A stretch of DNA of 50,926 nucleotides from Gammaproteobacteria bacterium (GTDB lineage Bacteria > Pseudomonadota > Gammaproteobacteria > Pseudomonadales > Azotimanducaceae): assembly GCA_030123805.1 (NCBI GenBank), contig JASJXV010000007.1, positions 1-50,926 on the forward strand. The letters run 5' to 3'. Positions 30,328 to 39,890 of the stretch are shown here, piece after piece. The notes under the pieces were generated by a model, which was not told the origin of the DNA, made no database searches, and saw nothing but the letters and a program-made list of their open reading frames with translations. Position numbers and translations under genes: made by a program. The stretch's first letter is position 1. Every line of letters starts with the position of its first letter.

Positions 30328-31197
30328 TCAATTCCCTTGTAACTGTGCCGCTACTTCCGCAGCGAAATCGGCTTTCTCGACCTCAATTCCTTCACCTACC
30401 TCATAACGGACAAATCTGTTGACAGTTGCGTTAGCCGCTTTAAGCAGGCCACCGACCTTCAGATCCGGATCTTTTACAAAAGGTTGCTCAACCAGACTGA
30501 CTTCGGCCAGATACTTGTGGATACGACCTTCAACCATCTTTTCAACTATCTCAGGTGGCTTACCACTGTCCTCAGCCTGGGCTACATAAATTTCCCTTTC
30601 CTTGGCTACTTCCTCTGCCGGTAACTGATCAGGCGTAATCACCATCGGATTGGTTGCAGCCACATGCATCGCAATATCTTTTCCGAGTTCTTCGTTACCC
30701 CCCTCCAGCTCAACCATAACGCCAATTTTTCCATTCGTGTGAACATAGCTGCCAAGCTGCTTACCGTCGCTGTTATATCGGACTGCACGTCGAACACTGA
30801 TATTCTCACCAATTTTTTGTACCAACGCTTCACGCTCAGCTTCCAGACCTTCGGCAAGCAATTTCTCAAGATCAACCTGCTCAGCCCCCAATACAAGTTC
30901 CGTGACTCTGCCCACAAACGATTTGAAGTTCTCATCTCGTGCGGCGAAATCCGTCTCGCAATTAATCTCTACCAATACGGTTATTTGCCCATCATCGGAT
31001 TTCCGGATGCTGACCAATCCTTCACTGGCTGTTCTTCCGGCTTTTTTTGCTGCCTTCATACCACTGGACTTTCTAAGTGTTTCGATCGCCTGATCAATAT
31101 TTCCCTCGGCATCAACCAACGCTTTTTTGCAATCCATCATGCCAAGACCGGTTCGATCACGAAGCTCTTTAACCAGGAGTGGGGGAATCGTTGCCAT
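30328..31197 (-). CDS. tsf: Elongation factor Ts
   Basis: EF-Ts exchanges GDP for GTP on EF-Tu. The 289-residue protein has the N-terminal UBA-like domain (VKELRDRTGLGMMDCKKAL), the TDFAARDENFKSFV contact motif and the dimerisation core with MHVAATNP. It follows rpsB by about 140 bases as in the usual rpsB-tsf operon. Confidence 0.99.
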   Translation of the reverse strand: MATIPPLLVKELRDRTGLGMMDCKKALVDAEGNIDQAIETLRKSSGMKAAKKAGRTASEGLVSIRKSDDGQITVLVEINCETDFAARDENFKSFVGRVTELVLGAEQVDLEKLLAEGLEAEREALVQKIGENISVRRAVRYNSDGKQLGSYVHTNGKIGVMVELEGGNEELGKDIAMHVAATNPMVITPDQLPAEEVAKEREIYVAQAEDSGKPPEIVEKMVEGRIHKYLAEVSLVEQPFVKDPDLKVGGLLKAANATVNRFVRYEVGEGIEVEKADFAAEVAAQLQGN

Positions 31198-31271
31198 TTC
31201 AATACCTCATATATGTTTTATTGATACGATGCATGTGTACATCCGGGCAAGAAGTGGTATTAAAATGAGCG

Positions 31272-31293
31272 ATCCGGGAATCCGGATTTTTTT
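31272..31293 (+). terminator. Hairpin plus T-run, plus-strand sense, between rpsB and tsf
   Basis: ATCCGG-GAAT-CCGGAT (31272-31287) followed by seven T residues looks like an intrinsic terminator on the plus strand, opposite to the flanking genes. On the minus strand the same stem is preceded by A residues and has no T-run. It could stop antisense transcription or act as a weak structure between rpsB and tsf. The stem is only 6 bp. Confidence 0.4.
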
Positions 31294-31339
31294 AGTACCA
31301 GGCTTCAAGTTTGATTCAATCTTCCAAAGATTCGACTAA

Positions 31340-32275
31340 TTACTTCTGAGAATCGGATGCATCAGTTTCTGACCCAGATATCTGTGCAATCTGTGCTTCT
31401 GCAGCGGGATCCGCAGCAGGTTCTGCTGCTGTTTCCGCAGATTCTGACTCTGCTGTCGGTTCGATCCCTGTTTCTAAACTGGGACCCACCGCAACTTCGG
31501 CCTCCGGCGTGATTTCACCTGTCTCCCCGGTTTCAATAGTGGCCTCGGGTGTTGAAACTTCAACGAAATCATCTTTTGATACCTGACCATCAAATTCGGC
31601 CTTGCCTTCCAGAACCGCATCGGCAACTGCCGATACAAAAAGCTGGATTGATCTAATGGCATCGTCATTGCCTGGAATCACATAGTCGACACCATCCGGG
31701 TCACTATTCGAATCGACAATTCCCACCACAGGAATACCCAGCTTGTTGGCTTCGCTGATCGCGATACGCTCGTGGTCAACATCTACTACAAATAGCACAT
31801 CAGGCAGACCGCCCATATCCTTGATCCCACCCAGGCTCCTCTCAAGTTTGTCAAGGTCTCGAGATCTGGATAATGCTTCTTTTTTGGTAAGACTCTCGAA
31901 AGTTCCGTCAGCGCTTTGTTTTTCAAGATCCTTCAAGCGACGAATAGATTGACGAATGGTTTTATAGTTTGTCAGCATCCCGCCAAGCCAGCGTTTATCA
32001 ACGTAAGGCATGCCACATCTCTGGGCCTCCTGGCGAATCACTTTCCCAGCTGAACGTTTTGTGCCCACCAACAAAACCTTGTTTTTGCGTGCGGCAATAC
32101 CCTTAATGTATTTAGTTGCTGCCAGCAGTGTGGGAAGTGTGTGTTCAAGATTGATGATATGAATTTTGTTTCTCGCCCCAAAAATGAATTTCTTCATCTT
32201 GGGGTTCCAGTAGCGGGTGCGATGTCCAAAATGGACACCCGCTTCCAGCAGGTCACGCATGGATACGTTTGACAT
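31340..32275 (-). CDS. rpsB: 30S ribosomal protein S2 with extended acidic C-terminus
   Basis: S2 binds late to the 30S subunit at the head-body hinge and anchors S1. Residues 1 to about 230 match the family closely ([66 protein letters not shown]). The last 75 or so residues form an unusual low-complexity tail rich in Glu, Ala, Thr and Ser (from [15 protein letters not shown] to the end), making the protein 311 residues against about 241 in E. coli. The start is ATG 32275 with GGAG 6 bases upstream; an in-frame TTG at 32287 overlaps the ribosome site and is not favoured. Confidence 0.98.
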   Translation of the reverse strand: MSNVSMRDLLEAGVHFGHRTRYWNPKMKKFIFGARNKIHIINLEHTLPTLLAATKYIKGIAARKNKVLLVGTKRSAGKVIRQEAQRCGMPYVDKRWLGGMLTNYKTIRQSIRRLKDLEKQSADGTFESLTKKEALSRSRDLDKLERSLGGIKDMGGLPDVLFVVDVDHERIAISEANKLGIPVVGIVDSNSDPDGVDYVIPGNDDAIRSIQLFVSAVADAVLEGKAEFDGQVSKDDFVEVSTPEATIETGETGEITPEAEVAVGPSLETGIEPTAESESAETAAEPAADPAAEAQIAQISGSETDASDSQK

Positions 32276-32455
32276 TATTGACTCCAACTATCGGGTTAAA
32301 CTTCCATACACCCCATGTCCCGACTCGTCGGTATCACCACACCATATGTGTCTACAACCGCCCGCGCACCCTGGGAAATGTGTCGATGTATGTTCGTATT
32401 TACAAATCTATCGTTAAACAACGCGCTGAAGAAAAACAGTTCTTCCTTCGTGGCG
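32276..32455 (-). promoter_or_regulatory. Long rpsB 5' leader
   Basis: From the proposed promoter to the rpsB ATG there are about 180 untranslated bases containing short stems, such as CCGAC-GA-GTCGG on the minus strand (about 32322-32333). In E. coli and relatives S2 represses its own mRNA through a leader structure. A similar role here is inferred from position and length; I did not match the known leader motif. Confidence 0.4.
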
Positions 32456-32461
32456 CGGCGC

Positions 32462-32490
32462 TTTATACCATAAATTGACTGATGGGCCAA
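32462..32490 (-). promoter_or_regulatory. rpsB-tsf promoter
   Basis: TTGGCC (32485-32490) and TATAAA (32462-32467) on the minus strand are separated by exactly 17 bases. The sequence after the -10 is GC-rich (GCGCCGCGCC), the discriminator type seen at stringently controlled ribosomal promoters. This is the clearest promoter in the window. Confidence 0.7.
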
Positions 32491-32604
32491 CCGTTTTAAC
32501 GGCATGTCAGCAATTATGATTTTTCTGCAGAGCAGAAAATATCAGCCGGCAGGTAGTTCAATATTTGATGCAATCAAATTTGAACGGCGGCAGCACTTTG
32601 TGCA

Positions 32605-32643
32605 AGCAAATTGCGAGAGCCACAGAGCAAATCGCGAGAGCCA
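32605..32643 (+). repeat. Dispersed repeat family A, copy 3 (tandem pair upstream of map)
   Basis: AGCAAATTGCGAGAGCCA (32605-32622) and AGCAAATCGCGAGAGCCA (32626-32643) are 18-base units differing at one base, with a 21-base period. A small GCAC-TTT-GTGC hairpin lies just upstream. The unit matches the rc of 30244-30261 with two or three differences. Confidence 0.8.
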
Positions 32644-32723
32644 GGGTTCGCCACATTTCTGTCTGTGACTTCACACGCCCTTCATGTATAGTTCCTTGTT
32701 TTTAATGCCCCTGAATCAGATCC

Positions 32724-33530
32724 ATGAGCGTTTCAACAAAAACTCCTGAAGAAATCGAGAAAATGCGCGTTGCCGGACGATTGGCAGCGGAGCAGTTGGA
32801 GATGATCGCCCGGTATGTTGAACCCGGGATCACTACCGGTGAACTCGATCGCATTTGCCACGATTACACACTAAATCACCAAAATGCCATCCCCGCACCG
32901 CTGAATTACCGGGGATTTCCGAAATCTATCTGCACATCGGTAAATCACGTGGTCTGTCATGGCATACCAAGTGACAAGAAGAAGCTCAAAAACGGTGATA
33001 TTATCAATATTGACGTTACTGTTATTAAAGATGCTTATCATGGTGACACGAGCCAAACTTTCCTTGTAGGCAAGTGCAATGTATTAGCAGAGCGCCTGGT
33101 CAGGGTAGCGCAGGAATGCCTTTACAAGGGAATTGAAATGGTTAAACCGGGGATTCGCCTCGGGGATATTGGTCACCTGATACAGAGCCATGCTGAGAAG
33201 AACAACTTTTCAGTAGTAAGAGAGTATTGTGGTCATGGCATTGGTCGCGAATTTCATGAAGACCCCCAGGTTCTACACTACGGTACTCCCGGGACTGGCC
33301 TGATATTGGAGCCTGGCATGACATTTACCATCGAACCCATGATCAATGCGGGTAAACGATACGTAAAACTGCTTCCGGACGACTGGACAGTTGTTACTAA
33401 AGACCACAAACTGACTGCTCAATGGGAACATACCCTGGTTGTGACAGATGATGGTTTTGAGATTTTGACCTTGCGATCAGATGAACCCGCTGATATCTGT
33501 AAATACCAGGAGGCTGACAGACAGAATTGA
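32724..33530 (+). CDS. map: Methionine aminopeptidase type I
   Basis: Map removes the initiator methionine from nascent proteins. The 268-residue protein has VNHVVCHGIP, the metal-ligand Asp pair in INIDVTVIKDAYHGDTSQTF, the His in YCGHGIGREFHEDP, the Glu in FTIEPM and the Glu in QWEHTLVV. It is divergent from rpsB and heads a plus-strand run with glnD and the dap genes, the standard arrangement. Confidence 0.99.
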   Translation: MSVSTKTPEEIEKMRVAGRLAAEQLEMIARYVEPGITTGELDRICHDYTLNHQNAIPAPLNYRGFPKSICTSVNHVVCHGIPSDKKKLKNGDIINIDVTVIKDAYHGDTSQTFLVGKCNVLAERLVRVAQECLYKGIEMVKPGIRLGDIGHLIQSHAEKNNFSVVREYCGHGIGREFHEDPQVLHYGTPGTGLILEPGMTFTIEPMINAGKRYVKLLPDDWTVVTKDHKLTAQWEHTLVVTDDGFEILTLRSDEPADICKYQEADRQN

Positions 33531-33573
33531 GCACACGCCAAATTGTTTTTCAGCTGCCAACGAGTAGCGTTTG

Positions 33574-36288
33574 ATGCACAGTTCCATCTCGAAAGACCAC
33601 CTTTTTGACCCGGTTCAGCTGGCGAAACGGCTCGACCAGAGCAAACGTATCATCCCCGTTTTAAAAGAAACACTAGTTGCGCTGCACTCCTATCTTGACG
33701 AACAATTCTATGCCGGTACTGATATCAGTGATTTGATATATAAGCGTTCAGACTACATGGATCAAATCCTGAAGCTGGTATGGCAACGCTTTGACTGGCA
33801 TGAAAATATTCGCAGTTGGCGTAAAACCCGTGTCAGCCTTATTGCTGTGGGCGGATATGGGCGAGGTGAGCTGCATCCATATTCAGACATTGATCTACTG
33901 ATTTTATTGGAGCGCAACAGCTACGATCTGCACAAACAGAGCCTACAAAGCTTTCTTACCTTATTGTGGGATATCGGACTGGATGTCGGACATAGCGTGA
34001 GATCATTGAATGAATGCCAAATCCAGGCAAAAGCAGATATAACCATCGCAACTACACTCATGGAGTCCAGGACCATCATAGGGGATGAGGCGTTGCGCGA
34101 GAAAATGATTCGAAAAACCGGACCATCGAAAATCTGGCCAAGCAAGCGCTTTTTTAAAGCAAAGTGGGATGAACAGAAAGAACGGCACCAAAAATTTGAC
34201 GATACCGTATACCACCTGGAACCGAATGTAAAAAGTTCACCCGGCGGATTGCGTGATATCCAGACTGTCATGTGGATTGCCAGAAGGGAAAGTTCCGCAG
34301 TGACGCTGTCAGATCTCTTTGATCGACACATGCTGACACAATCGGAACTGAAGCAGTTGGGGGAAGGAAGGAAATATCTCTGGAAAATACGCTATGGACT
34401 GCATCTCTTGTCAGGCCGTTCCGATGATCGACTCTCCTTTGAATACCAGCGCAAACTTGCCGATCTGTTTGGTTATTCTGACAGAGGCGATCTGTTGGCC
34501 GTAGAGCAATTTATGCGGGATTACTATCGCGTAGTCCTGGGTCTGCAGGCAATTAACCAACTCTTGCTACAGCATTTCGATGAAACAATCCTGAGGGTCG
34601 GTGAGAAGACCGTTATCAAGCCACTGAATAGCAGATTTCAGATTCGTAACAATGACATTGAAGTCACTCATGAAGACGTTTTCAAGCAATATCCTCCTGC
34701 CATGCTGGAATTGTTCGTGCTTGCGGGAAATCATGCGGATATTGAGGAAGTCAGCACGTCGACTACACGGCTGATGACAAGCCAACTCTATCTGATCGAC
34801 GATGAATTTCGTGCCAATCCAGAGGCTACCAAACTGTTCATAGAGCTACTCAAATCGCCGCTCAAACTTTTCACACAACTCACACGAATGAAAAAGTTTG
34901 GTGTTTTGGGTGCGTATCTGCCTGAATTCGGCCATATCATCGGGCAAATGCAATTCGACATGTTTCACATCTACACTGTGGACGCGCATACATTGCAAGT
35001 TATAAGAAACATGCGACGTTTTCGATATCGAAACAATGAGCAGAAGTTCCCTGTTGCGGCTCATATCATTCCCAGGTTACCCAAGATAGAACTGCTCTAT
35101 ATCGCTGGTCTGTATCACGATATTGCGAAAGGTCGGGGTGGTGACCATTCATATCTGGGTGTGCAGGATGTCACTAAATTCTGCCATTTTCACCAACTAA
35201 GCATCTGGGATACGAATCTGGTTCGCTGGCTGGTAGAAAATCATCTGTCGATGTCTGGTACAGCGCAGAGGAAAGATATCTCCGATCCTGAGATTATTCA
35301 CGAATTCGCGTTGTTGGTGCAGGATCAGGTCAGGTTGGACTACCTTTATGCTTTAACAGTGGCAGACATCAATGCTACCAATCCTACATTGTGGAATAGT
35401 TGGCGGGCTTCATTGTTGCGACAGTTGTACCTGGAAACGAAACGTATGTTACGCAGAGGACTCGAAAACTACGCTGACAAGTCGGAATACATTACTGAAG
35501 CCCAGTCCACTGCGATACAGCGATTAAAGCAGCACGGAGTAAATGAACAGGACGTACTGCAACTATGGGATGATATTGGCGAAGAATATTTTATCCGCGA
35601 ATCCGTCGGAAATATTGTTTTACAAACCGAATCGATTATTGAACACAGAAATCGCCCGGGAGATAAAGACGAGTCCCTGGTCCTGGTCAGAGATTATTAC
35701 ATGCGCCAGGGTGAAGAGGGCGCTACGCAAATATTCATACACTGTAAGAACAGGGACAATCTCTTCGCATCAAGCGCCTCTGCACTGGATCAGCTGGGTC
35801 TGAATGTATTGGATGCAAGAATATTCACTTCCGGGAGTAATTACGTATTTTACACCTTCATGGTTTTGGAAGCGAATGGCCAACTGGTAGGAGAAAATGC
35901 AACAAGGATCGAACGGATCACCAGATTACTCAGGGAATATCTTGAAGACACTGACGGATCGGTCAAGATATCCAAACGTAGAACTTCTCAACACCTGAAA
36001 CAGTTCAATATACCGACAGAGATCTCAATGTCCAAGGATGCGGCAAGATCGCACACAGTACTTGAACTCGTAACGCTCGACAGACCGGGTTTGTTAGCAA
36101 TAGTAGCGCAAATATTTGTTGAAATGGGTCTGGTCTTGCAGGGAGCAAAAATAACCACCCTGGGGGAGAGAGTGGAAGACGTCTTTTATCTGACCGATAA
36201 AAACAATCAACCAGTCACTGATCAGGTCTTGTGCATCAAACTGGAAGAAAGAATCCGCACTGAATTAGACAAGAAGTCTGATGGATAA
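33574..36288 (+). CDS. glnD: Bifunctional uridylyltransferase/uridylyl-removing enzyme GlnD
   Basis: GlnD senses glutamine and adds or removes UMP on PII proteins, controlling nitrogen metabolism. The roughly 904-residue protein has the nucleotidyltransferase motif GGYGRGELHPYSDIDLL near 93-109, the central HD domain for UMP removal (YHDIAKGRGGDHS near 514) and two C-terminal ACT domains (about 718-790 and 828-900) that bind glutamine. TTG at 33571 directly precedes the ATG used here. It ends 6 bases before dapC. Confidence 0.97.
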   Translation: MHSSISKDHLFDPVQLAKRLDQSKRIIPVLKETLVALHSYLDEQFYAGTDISDLIYKRSDYMDQILKLVWQRFDWHENIRSWRKTRVSLIAVGGYGRGELHPYSDIDLLILLERNSYDLHKQSLQSFLTLLWDIGLDVGHSVRSLNECQIQAKADITIATTLMESRTIIGDEALREKMIRKTGPSKIWPSKRFFKAKWDEQKERHQKFDDTVYHLEPNVKSSPGGLRDIQTVMWIARRESSAVTLSDLFDRHMLTQSELKQLGEGRKYLWKIRYGLHLLSGRSDDRLSFEYQRKLADLFGYSDRGDLLAVEQFMRDYYRVVLGLQAINQLLLQHFDETILRVGEKTVIKPLNSRFQIRNNDIEVTHEDVFKQYPPAMLELFVLAGNHADIEEVSTSTTRLMTSQLYLIDDEFRANPEATKLFIELLKSPLKLFTQLTRMKKFGVLGAYLPEFGHIIGQMQFDMFHIYTVDAHTLQVIRNMRRFRYRNNEQKFPVAAHIIPRLPKIELLYIAGLYHDIAKGRGGDHSYLGVQDVTKFCHFHQLSIWDTNLVRWLVENHLSMSGTAQRKDISDPEIIHEFALLVQDQVRLDYLYALTVADINATNPTLWNSWRASLLRQLYLETKRMLRRGLENYADKSEYITEAQSTAIQRLKQHGVNEQDVLQLWDDIGEEYFIRESVGNIVLQTESIIEHRNRPGDKDESLVLVRDYYMRQGEEGATQIFIHCKNRDNLFASSASALDQLGLNVLDARIFTSGSNYVFYTFMVLEANGQLVGENATRIERITRLLREYLEDTDGSVKISKRRTSQHLKQFNIPTEISMSKDAARSHTVLELVTLDRPGLLAIVAQIFVEMGLVLQGAKITTLGERVEDVFYLTDKNNQPVTDQVLCIKLEERIRTELDKKSDG

Positions 36289-36294
36289 CAATGA

Positions 36295-37512
36295 ATGAAC
36301 CCCAATCTGAATGCTTTGCATCGCTATCCTTTTCAAAGACTCGATCAGCTTCTGGCGAACCTGGAACCTGAGAAAAATCAGGATCCAATACCTCTATCTT
36401 TGGGCGAACCTCGCCACCGCGCACCTGAATTCATTATAAACCGACTTAAAGACACTGATCTAATTGCACAATCATTGGGTACCTATCCGGTGACAAGAGG
36501 AATCCCCGAACTCAGGCAAGCTATAACAGAATGGGCCAATAAGAGATACGATCTGGCCGCGTCGTCTCTTGATCCGGAGAGTCATCTATTACCGGTTAAT
36601 GGCACACGTGAAGCGTTGTTCTCGTTTGCACAAGCTACAATCGATGTGACCAGGGGGAACAAGATGCCACTGGTTCTGATGCCTAACCCTTTCTACCAGA
36701 TTTATGAAGGTGCATGTATATTGGCAGGTGCGCATCCTGTGTTCCTGCCCTGCACAACCTCGACTGACTTTCAACCGGATTTCGAACTGGTCTCTTCTGA
36801 TACCTGGCAAAGTTGCCAACTTCTCTACATCTGTACACCAGGCAATCCTACGGGTGCTGTATTGAGTGTGAAAACACTTGAACAACTTGTCGAAAAATCC
36901 CTGGAATATGATTTCATCATCGCATCTGATGAATGTTACTCCGAGATCTATTACGACGAAGCACAACCACCACCAGGATTATTACAGGCTTGTCATACAG
37001 CTGGAAATAGCGATTACAAGAACTGCGTGGTATTCAACAGCTTGTCCAAACGGTCAAATCTGCCCGGTCTGAGGTCCGGATTCGTTGCGGGAGACTCCGA
37101 TCTTATTGAAAAATTCCTGCTGTATCGAACTTACCACGGGTCAGCAATGCCTAAACTTTCTCAATGGGTAAGCACACTCGCCTGGCAGGACGAGAATCAT
37201 GTGATTGCAAACAGGCAGGTATATCGTGACAAGTTTAATGCCGTGTTCGATCTTATTAGCAATGTTATGCCCGTAAAGATGCCGCCAGCAGGATTCTATC
37301 TGTGGCCGGAAACGCCCGCAGCGGATGAATTGTTCACGCGGGATCTGTACCTGTCCCAAAACGTGACCGTGCTTCCGGGCAGTTATCTCTCAAGAGAATC
37401 AGACGGACTCAATCCAGGATTCAGAAGGGTGCGTATGGCTCTGGTGGCACCACTGGAAGATTGCATTACAGCGGCGGAACGGGTTTGTCGTTTTCTCTCA
37501 TCCGGAGCCTAG
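36295..37512 (+). CDS. dapC: Succinyldiaminopimelate transaminase
   Basis: DapC is the PLP-dependent aminotransferase step of the succinylase branch of lysine and diaminopimelate synthesis. The 405-residue fold-type I protein has CTPGNPTGAVLS, ASDECYSEIYYDE and the Schiff-base Lys in VFNSLSKRSNLPGLRSGFVAG. The assignment to DapC over other aminotransferases rests on family pattern and on its place beside dapD and dapE. Its ATG follows the glnD stop by 6 bases. Confidence 0.94.
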   Translation: MNPNLNALHRYPFQRLDQLLANLEPEKNQDPIPLSLGEPRHRAPEFIINRLKDTDLIAQSLGTYPVTRGIPELRQAITEWANKRYDLAASSLDPESHLLPVNGTREALFSFAQATIDVTRGNKMPLVLMPNPFYQIYEGACILAGAHPVFLPCTTSTDFQPDFELVSSDTWQSCQLLYICTPGNPTGAVLSVKTLEQLVEKSLEYDFIIASDECYSEIYYDEAQPPPGLLQACHTAGNSDYKNCVVFNSLSKRSNLPGLRSGFVAGDSDLIEKFLLYRTYHGSAMPKLSQWVSTLAWQDENHVIANRQVYRDKFNAVFDLISNVMPVKMPPAGFYLWPETPAADELFTRDLYLSQNVTVLPGSYLSRESDGLNPGFRRVRMALVAPLEDCITAAERVCRFLSSGA

Positions 37513-37548
37513 CGGTCATACTCCAGACAGTAATTCCGAGACGTCTAT

Positions 37549-37599
37549 GCGGCGGACCGCCGCTAAAGGCTAAAGGAAAACACCCGGCTCTTGCTGTTT
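37549..37599 (+). repeat. Dispersed repeat family A, copy 4 (dapC-dapD gap)
   Basis: GCGGCGGACCGCCGC (37549-37563) is a perfect version of the family's GC hairpin. Behind it GGCTCTTGCTGTTT (37586-37599) matches the other half of copy 2. The two halves occur in reversed order compared with copies 1 and 2. Confidence 0.6.
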
Positions 37600-37644
37600 C
37601 TCTGGTATCATTAACAGCCATACGGGTTGACCATGTCAGGAACC

Positions 37645-38676
37645 ATGTCAGATTCAAATTTCTTTAGCATCGCCATCGGAATTGGCACAAAGAACAGGAA
37701 AGGTGAGTGGCTTGAAGTCTATTATCCGCAACCAATTTTTCGACCCGATCAGGATATCGTCACCAACCTGGGATTAATCGCGGATTATCGAGGTGGCAAC
37801 ACTTTTGTCGAAGTGGACGATGACTTTCTTGAAGCTGCCACTAATATTCTAACCGAGGGAAAGCAACACCATGTCATCAGAGCACTCATCGCCAGCAAAC
37901 AGCCACGCGTTGTTACTTTTATCCAGTCTGACGAGGTACTTGCATCAACGCCTGAAGCCTATCTGAAACTGCATCTGCTCTCGCACCGATTTGTCACGCC
38001 CAATTCGATAAATCTGGAGGGCATCTTTGGGCTACTACCCAACGTTGCCTGGACTAACAGGGGTGCCGTAGATCCTGCGGAACTGTTCGACTTGCAACTG
38101 CAGGCCAGAGCTGCCGGAGAGACTCTTGAAGTCTCTAGCGTCGACAAATTTCCAAAAATGACCAACTACGTGGTGCCAAAAGGTGTTCGAATTGCTCACT
38201 CTGCCCGAGTCAGATTGGGTGCTTATATTGGTGAAGGGACCACAGTCATGCATGAAGGATTCGTCAATTTCAATGCTGGAACACTCGGTGAGGGCATGAT
38301 AGAAGGCAGACTTTCTCAAGGAGTTACCGTTGGTAATGGCAGCGACCTCGGGGGCAGCGCCAGCATTCCCGGGACTCTTTCCGGTGGCGGCACAGTGGTG
38401 ATTTCGATCGGCGAAGACTGTTTGATCAGTGCCAATGCCGGATGCGGGATTCCATTGGGTGATCGATGTGTTGTGGAAGCCGGGCTGTACATCACTCCGG
38501 GGGCATTGATTCAGGTCCTTGACGAAAAACGAAATCCTGTTGAGGTAGTGAAAGCGAGAGAGCTATCCGGTCGCTCGGACATGATGTTTATTCGCAATTC
38601 ACAATCCGGTCAGGTGGAATGTCGAATAAATACCAAGCAAGTCAGCCTGAATGAAGAGCTTCACGCACACAATTGA
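37645..38676 (+). CDS. dapD: 2,3,4,5-tetrahydropyridine-2,6-dicarboxylate N-succinyltransferase
   Basis: DapD succinylates tetrahydrodipicolinate to open the succinylase lysine branch. It is the longer Pseudomonas-type form, about 344 residues, with an N-terminal domain (LPNVAWTNRGAVDPAEL, VDKFPKMTNYVVPKGVRIA) and a left-handed beta-helix (LGAYIGEGTTVMHEGFVNFNAG, GGSASIPGTLSGGG). ATG 37645 matches the family N-terminus; ATG 37633 and TTG 37627 are in frame upstream. Its stop overlaps the dapE start (TTGA). Confidence 0.96.
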   Translation: MSDSNFFSIAIGIGTKNRKGEWLEVYYPQPIFRPDQDIVTNLGLIADYRGGNTFVEVDDDFLEAATNILTEGKQHHVIRALIASKQPRVVTFIQSDEVLASTPEAYLKLHLLSHRFVTPNSINLEGIFGLLPNVAWTNRGAVDPAELFDLQLQARAAGETLEVSSVDKFPKMTNYVVPKGVRIAHSARVRLGAYIGEGTTVMHEGFVNFNAGTLGEGMIEGRLSQGVTVGNGSDLGGSASIPGTLSGGGTVVISIGEDCLISANAGCGIPLGDRCVVEAGLYITPGALIQVLDEKRNPVEVVKARELSGRSDMMFIRNSQSGQVECRINTKQVSLNEELHAHN

Positions 38677-39836
38677 CGGCACCGCTTTTGAACAACCAGT
38701 CAGCGACAGTAGAGCTTACCCGGGACCTTATCCGGTGTCAGTCAATATCGCCGAACGACGCTGGATGCCAGGCCATATTGACAGATCGTCTTGCCCGCAT
38801 GGGATTCAGCATCGAAGCGATGCCATTCGAGGATGTGTCCAATTTATGGGCAACCCGCGGAGAGGGATCGCCGCTCTTTGTCTTTGCCGGTCACACAGAT
38901 GTTGTGCCAGCCGGATCTCTTGAGCAATGGCAATCTGATCCATTTCATCCCGTTTTAAGCAATGGTTGCCTGTATGGTCGCGGATCTGCCGATATGAAAG
39001 GCAGTCTGGCTGCGATGATTACAGCGCTTGAGAAATTCCTGAACGAAACTCCGAATCCCAAAGGAACTCTGGGCGTGCTTATCACCAGCGATGAAGAAGC
39101 TGATGCTATCAATGGCACTGTCCGGGTAATGGAATCCCTTTCTGCCCGTGGGATTTCTATAGATATGTGTATCGTTGGTGAACCATCAAGCGATCAACAA
39201 GTGGGTGATGTGATACGAGTCGGACGCAGAGGCTCCCTGGGCGGCAGGTTGACTGTCAAAGGCACACAGGGTCACGTGGCTTATGCAGAAAAAGCAGACA
39301 ACCCGATCCACAAGATTTTGGATTTGTTATCTGCCTTGACGCGTAAAGAATGGGACCAGGGGAACTCACAATTTCCGCCCACCAGATTTCAGATTTCGAA
39401 CATCCATGCCGGGACGGGTGCGACAAATGTAATTCCAGGTGAAGTAGAAGTCCTGTTTAACTTCCGATTCTCCACAGAAACCGATGCTGAAAGTCTGCAA
39501 CGTCGAGTTAATGAGATTATCGCCAGCCACGACCTGGACTCTGACCTCAACTATGCACTGGACTGGAATCTGTCCGGGAATCCGTTTCTGACGACCGAGG
39601 GGAAGCTAATCCCGGCTACTTTGACAGCAATAAGAAATGTGATGAATATCGACGCAGAACTTTCGACGAGTGGCGGAACATCCGATGGTCGATTTATTGC
39701 ACCAACTGGAACAGAGGTGGTTGAACTGGGTCCCTGTAACAGCACCATACATCAAGTGAACGAAAGCGTCGCCACCAAGGACCTGGATCAGCTTTCGGAC
39801 ATCTATTTTGAGATTCTGAAACAGGTGACTAACTAG
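38673..39836 (+). CDS. dapE: Succinyl-diaminopimelate desuccinylase
   Basis: DapE is a di-zinc M20-family hydrolase that releases succinate from succinyl-diaminopimelate. The 387-residue protein has the zinc-site segments FAGHTDVVPAG, GRGSADMKG, TSDEEADAINGT, VGEPSS and the late His in NSTIHQVNE. The start must be TTG at 38673, since the conserved N-terminus begins directly after it and no ATG precedes ELTRDLIRCQS. It overlaps the dapD stop by 4 bases. Confidence 0.97.
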   Translation: MTAPLLNNQSATVELTRDLIRCQSISPNDAGCQAILTDRLARMGFSIEAMPFEDVSNLWATRGEGSPLFVFAGHTDVVPAGSLEQWQSDPFHPVLSNGCLYGRGSADMKGSLAAMITALEKFLNETPNPKGTLGVLITSDEEADAINGTVRVMESLSARGISIDMCIVGEPSSDQQVGDVIRVGRRGSLGGRLTVKGTQGHVAYAEKADNPIHKILDLLSALTRKEWDQGNSQFPPTRFQISNIHAGTGATNVIPGEVEVLFNFRFSTETDAESLQRRVNEIIASHDLDSDLNYALDWNLSGNPFLTTEGKLIPATLTAIRNVMNIDAELSTSGGTSDGRFIAPTGTEVVELGPCNSTIHQVNESVATKDLDQLSDIYFEILKQVTN

Positions 39837-39849
39837 TTCCGGCTTGCCG

Positions 39850-39868
39850 AGCAAACTGCGAGAGCTGG
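39850..39868 (+). repeat. Dispersed repeat family A, copy 5 (after dapE)
   Basis: AGCAAACTGCGAGAGCTGG matches the 18-base family core at all but a few positions. TTCCG before and CGGAA after it (about 39837 and 39877) could pair. It lies in the 54-base space between dapE and the next gene. Confidence 0.6.
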
Positions 39869-39890
39869 TAGTATCGGAAACGAAAATACA

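Larger units (their letters stand above)
32276..32723. other. Divergent intergenic region rpsB / map
   Basis: This 448-base space holds the rpsB leader and promoter on the minus strand and a tandem pair of family A repeats at 32605-32643. A weak map promoter with TATAGT at 32687-32692 lies on the plus strand. No gene is seen. Confidence 0.6.

Noticed and set aside
30664-31224. Plus-strand open frame opposite tsf (186 codons)
   Set aside because: Antisense to tsf, no ribosome site or domain; tsf is certain.
37549-37563. Intrinsic terminator after dapC
   Set aside because: The GC stem has no T-run behind it and matches the dispersed repeat hairpin.
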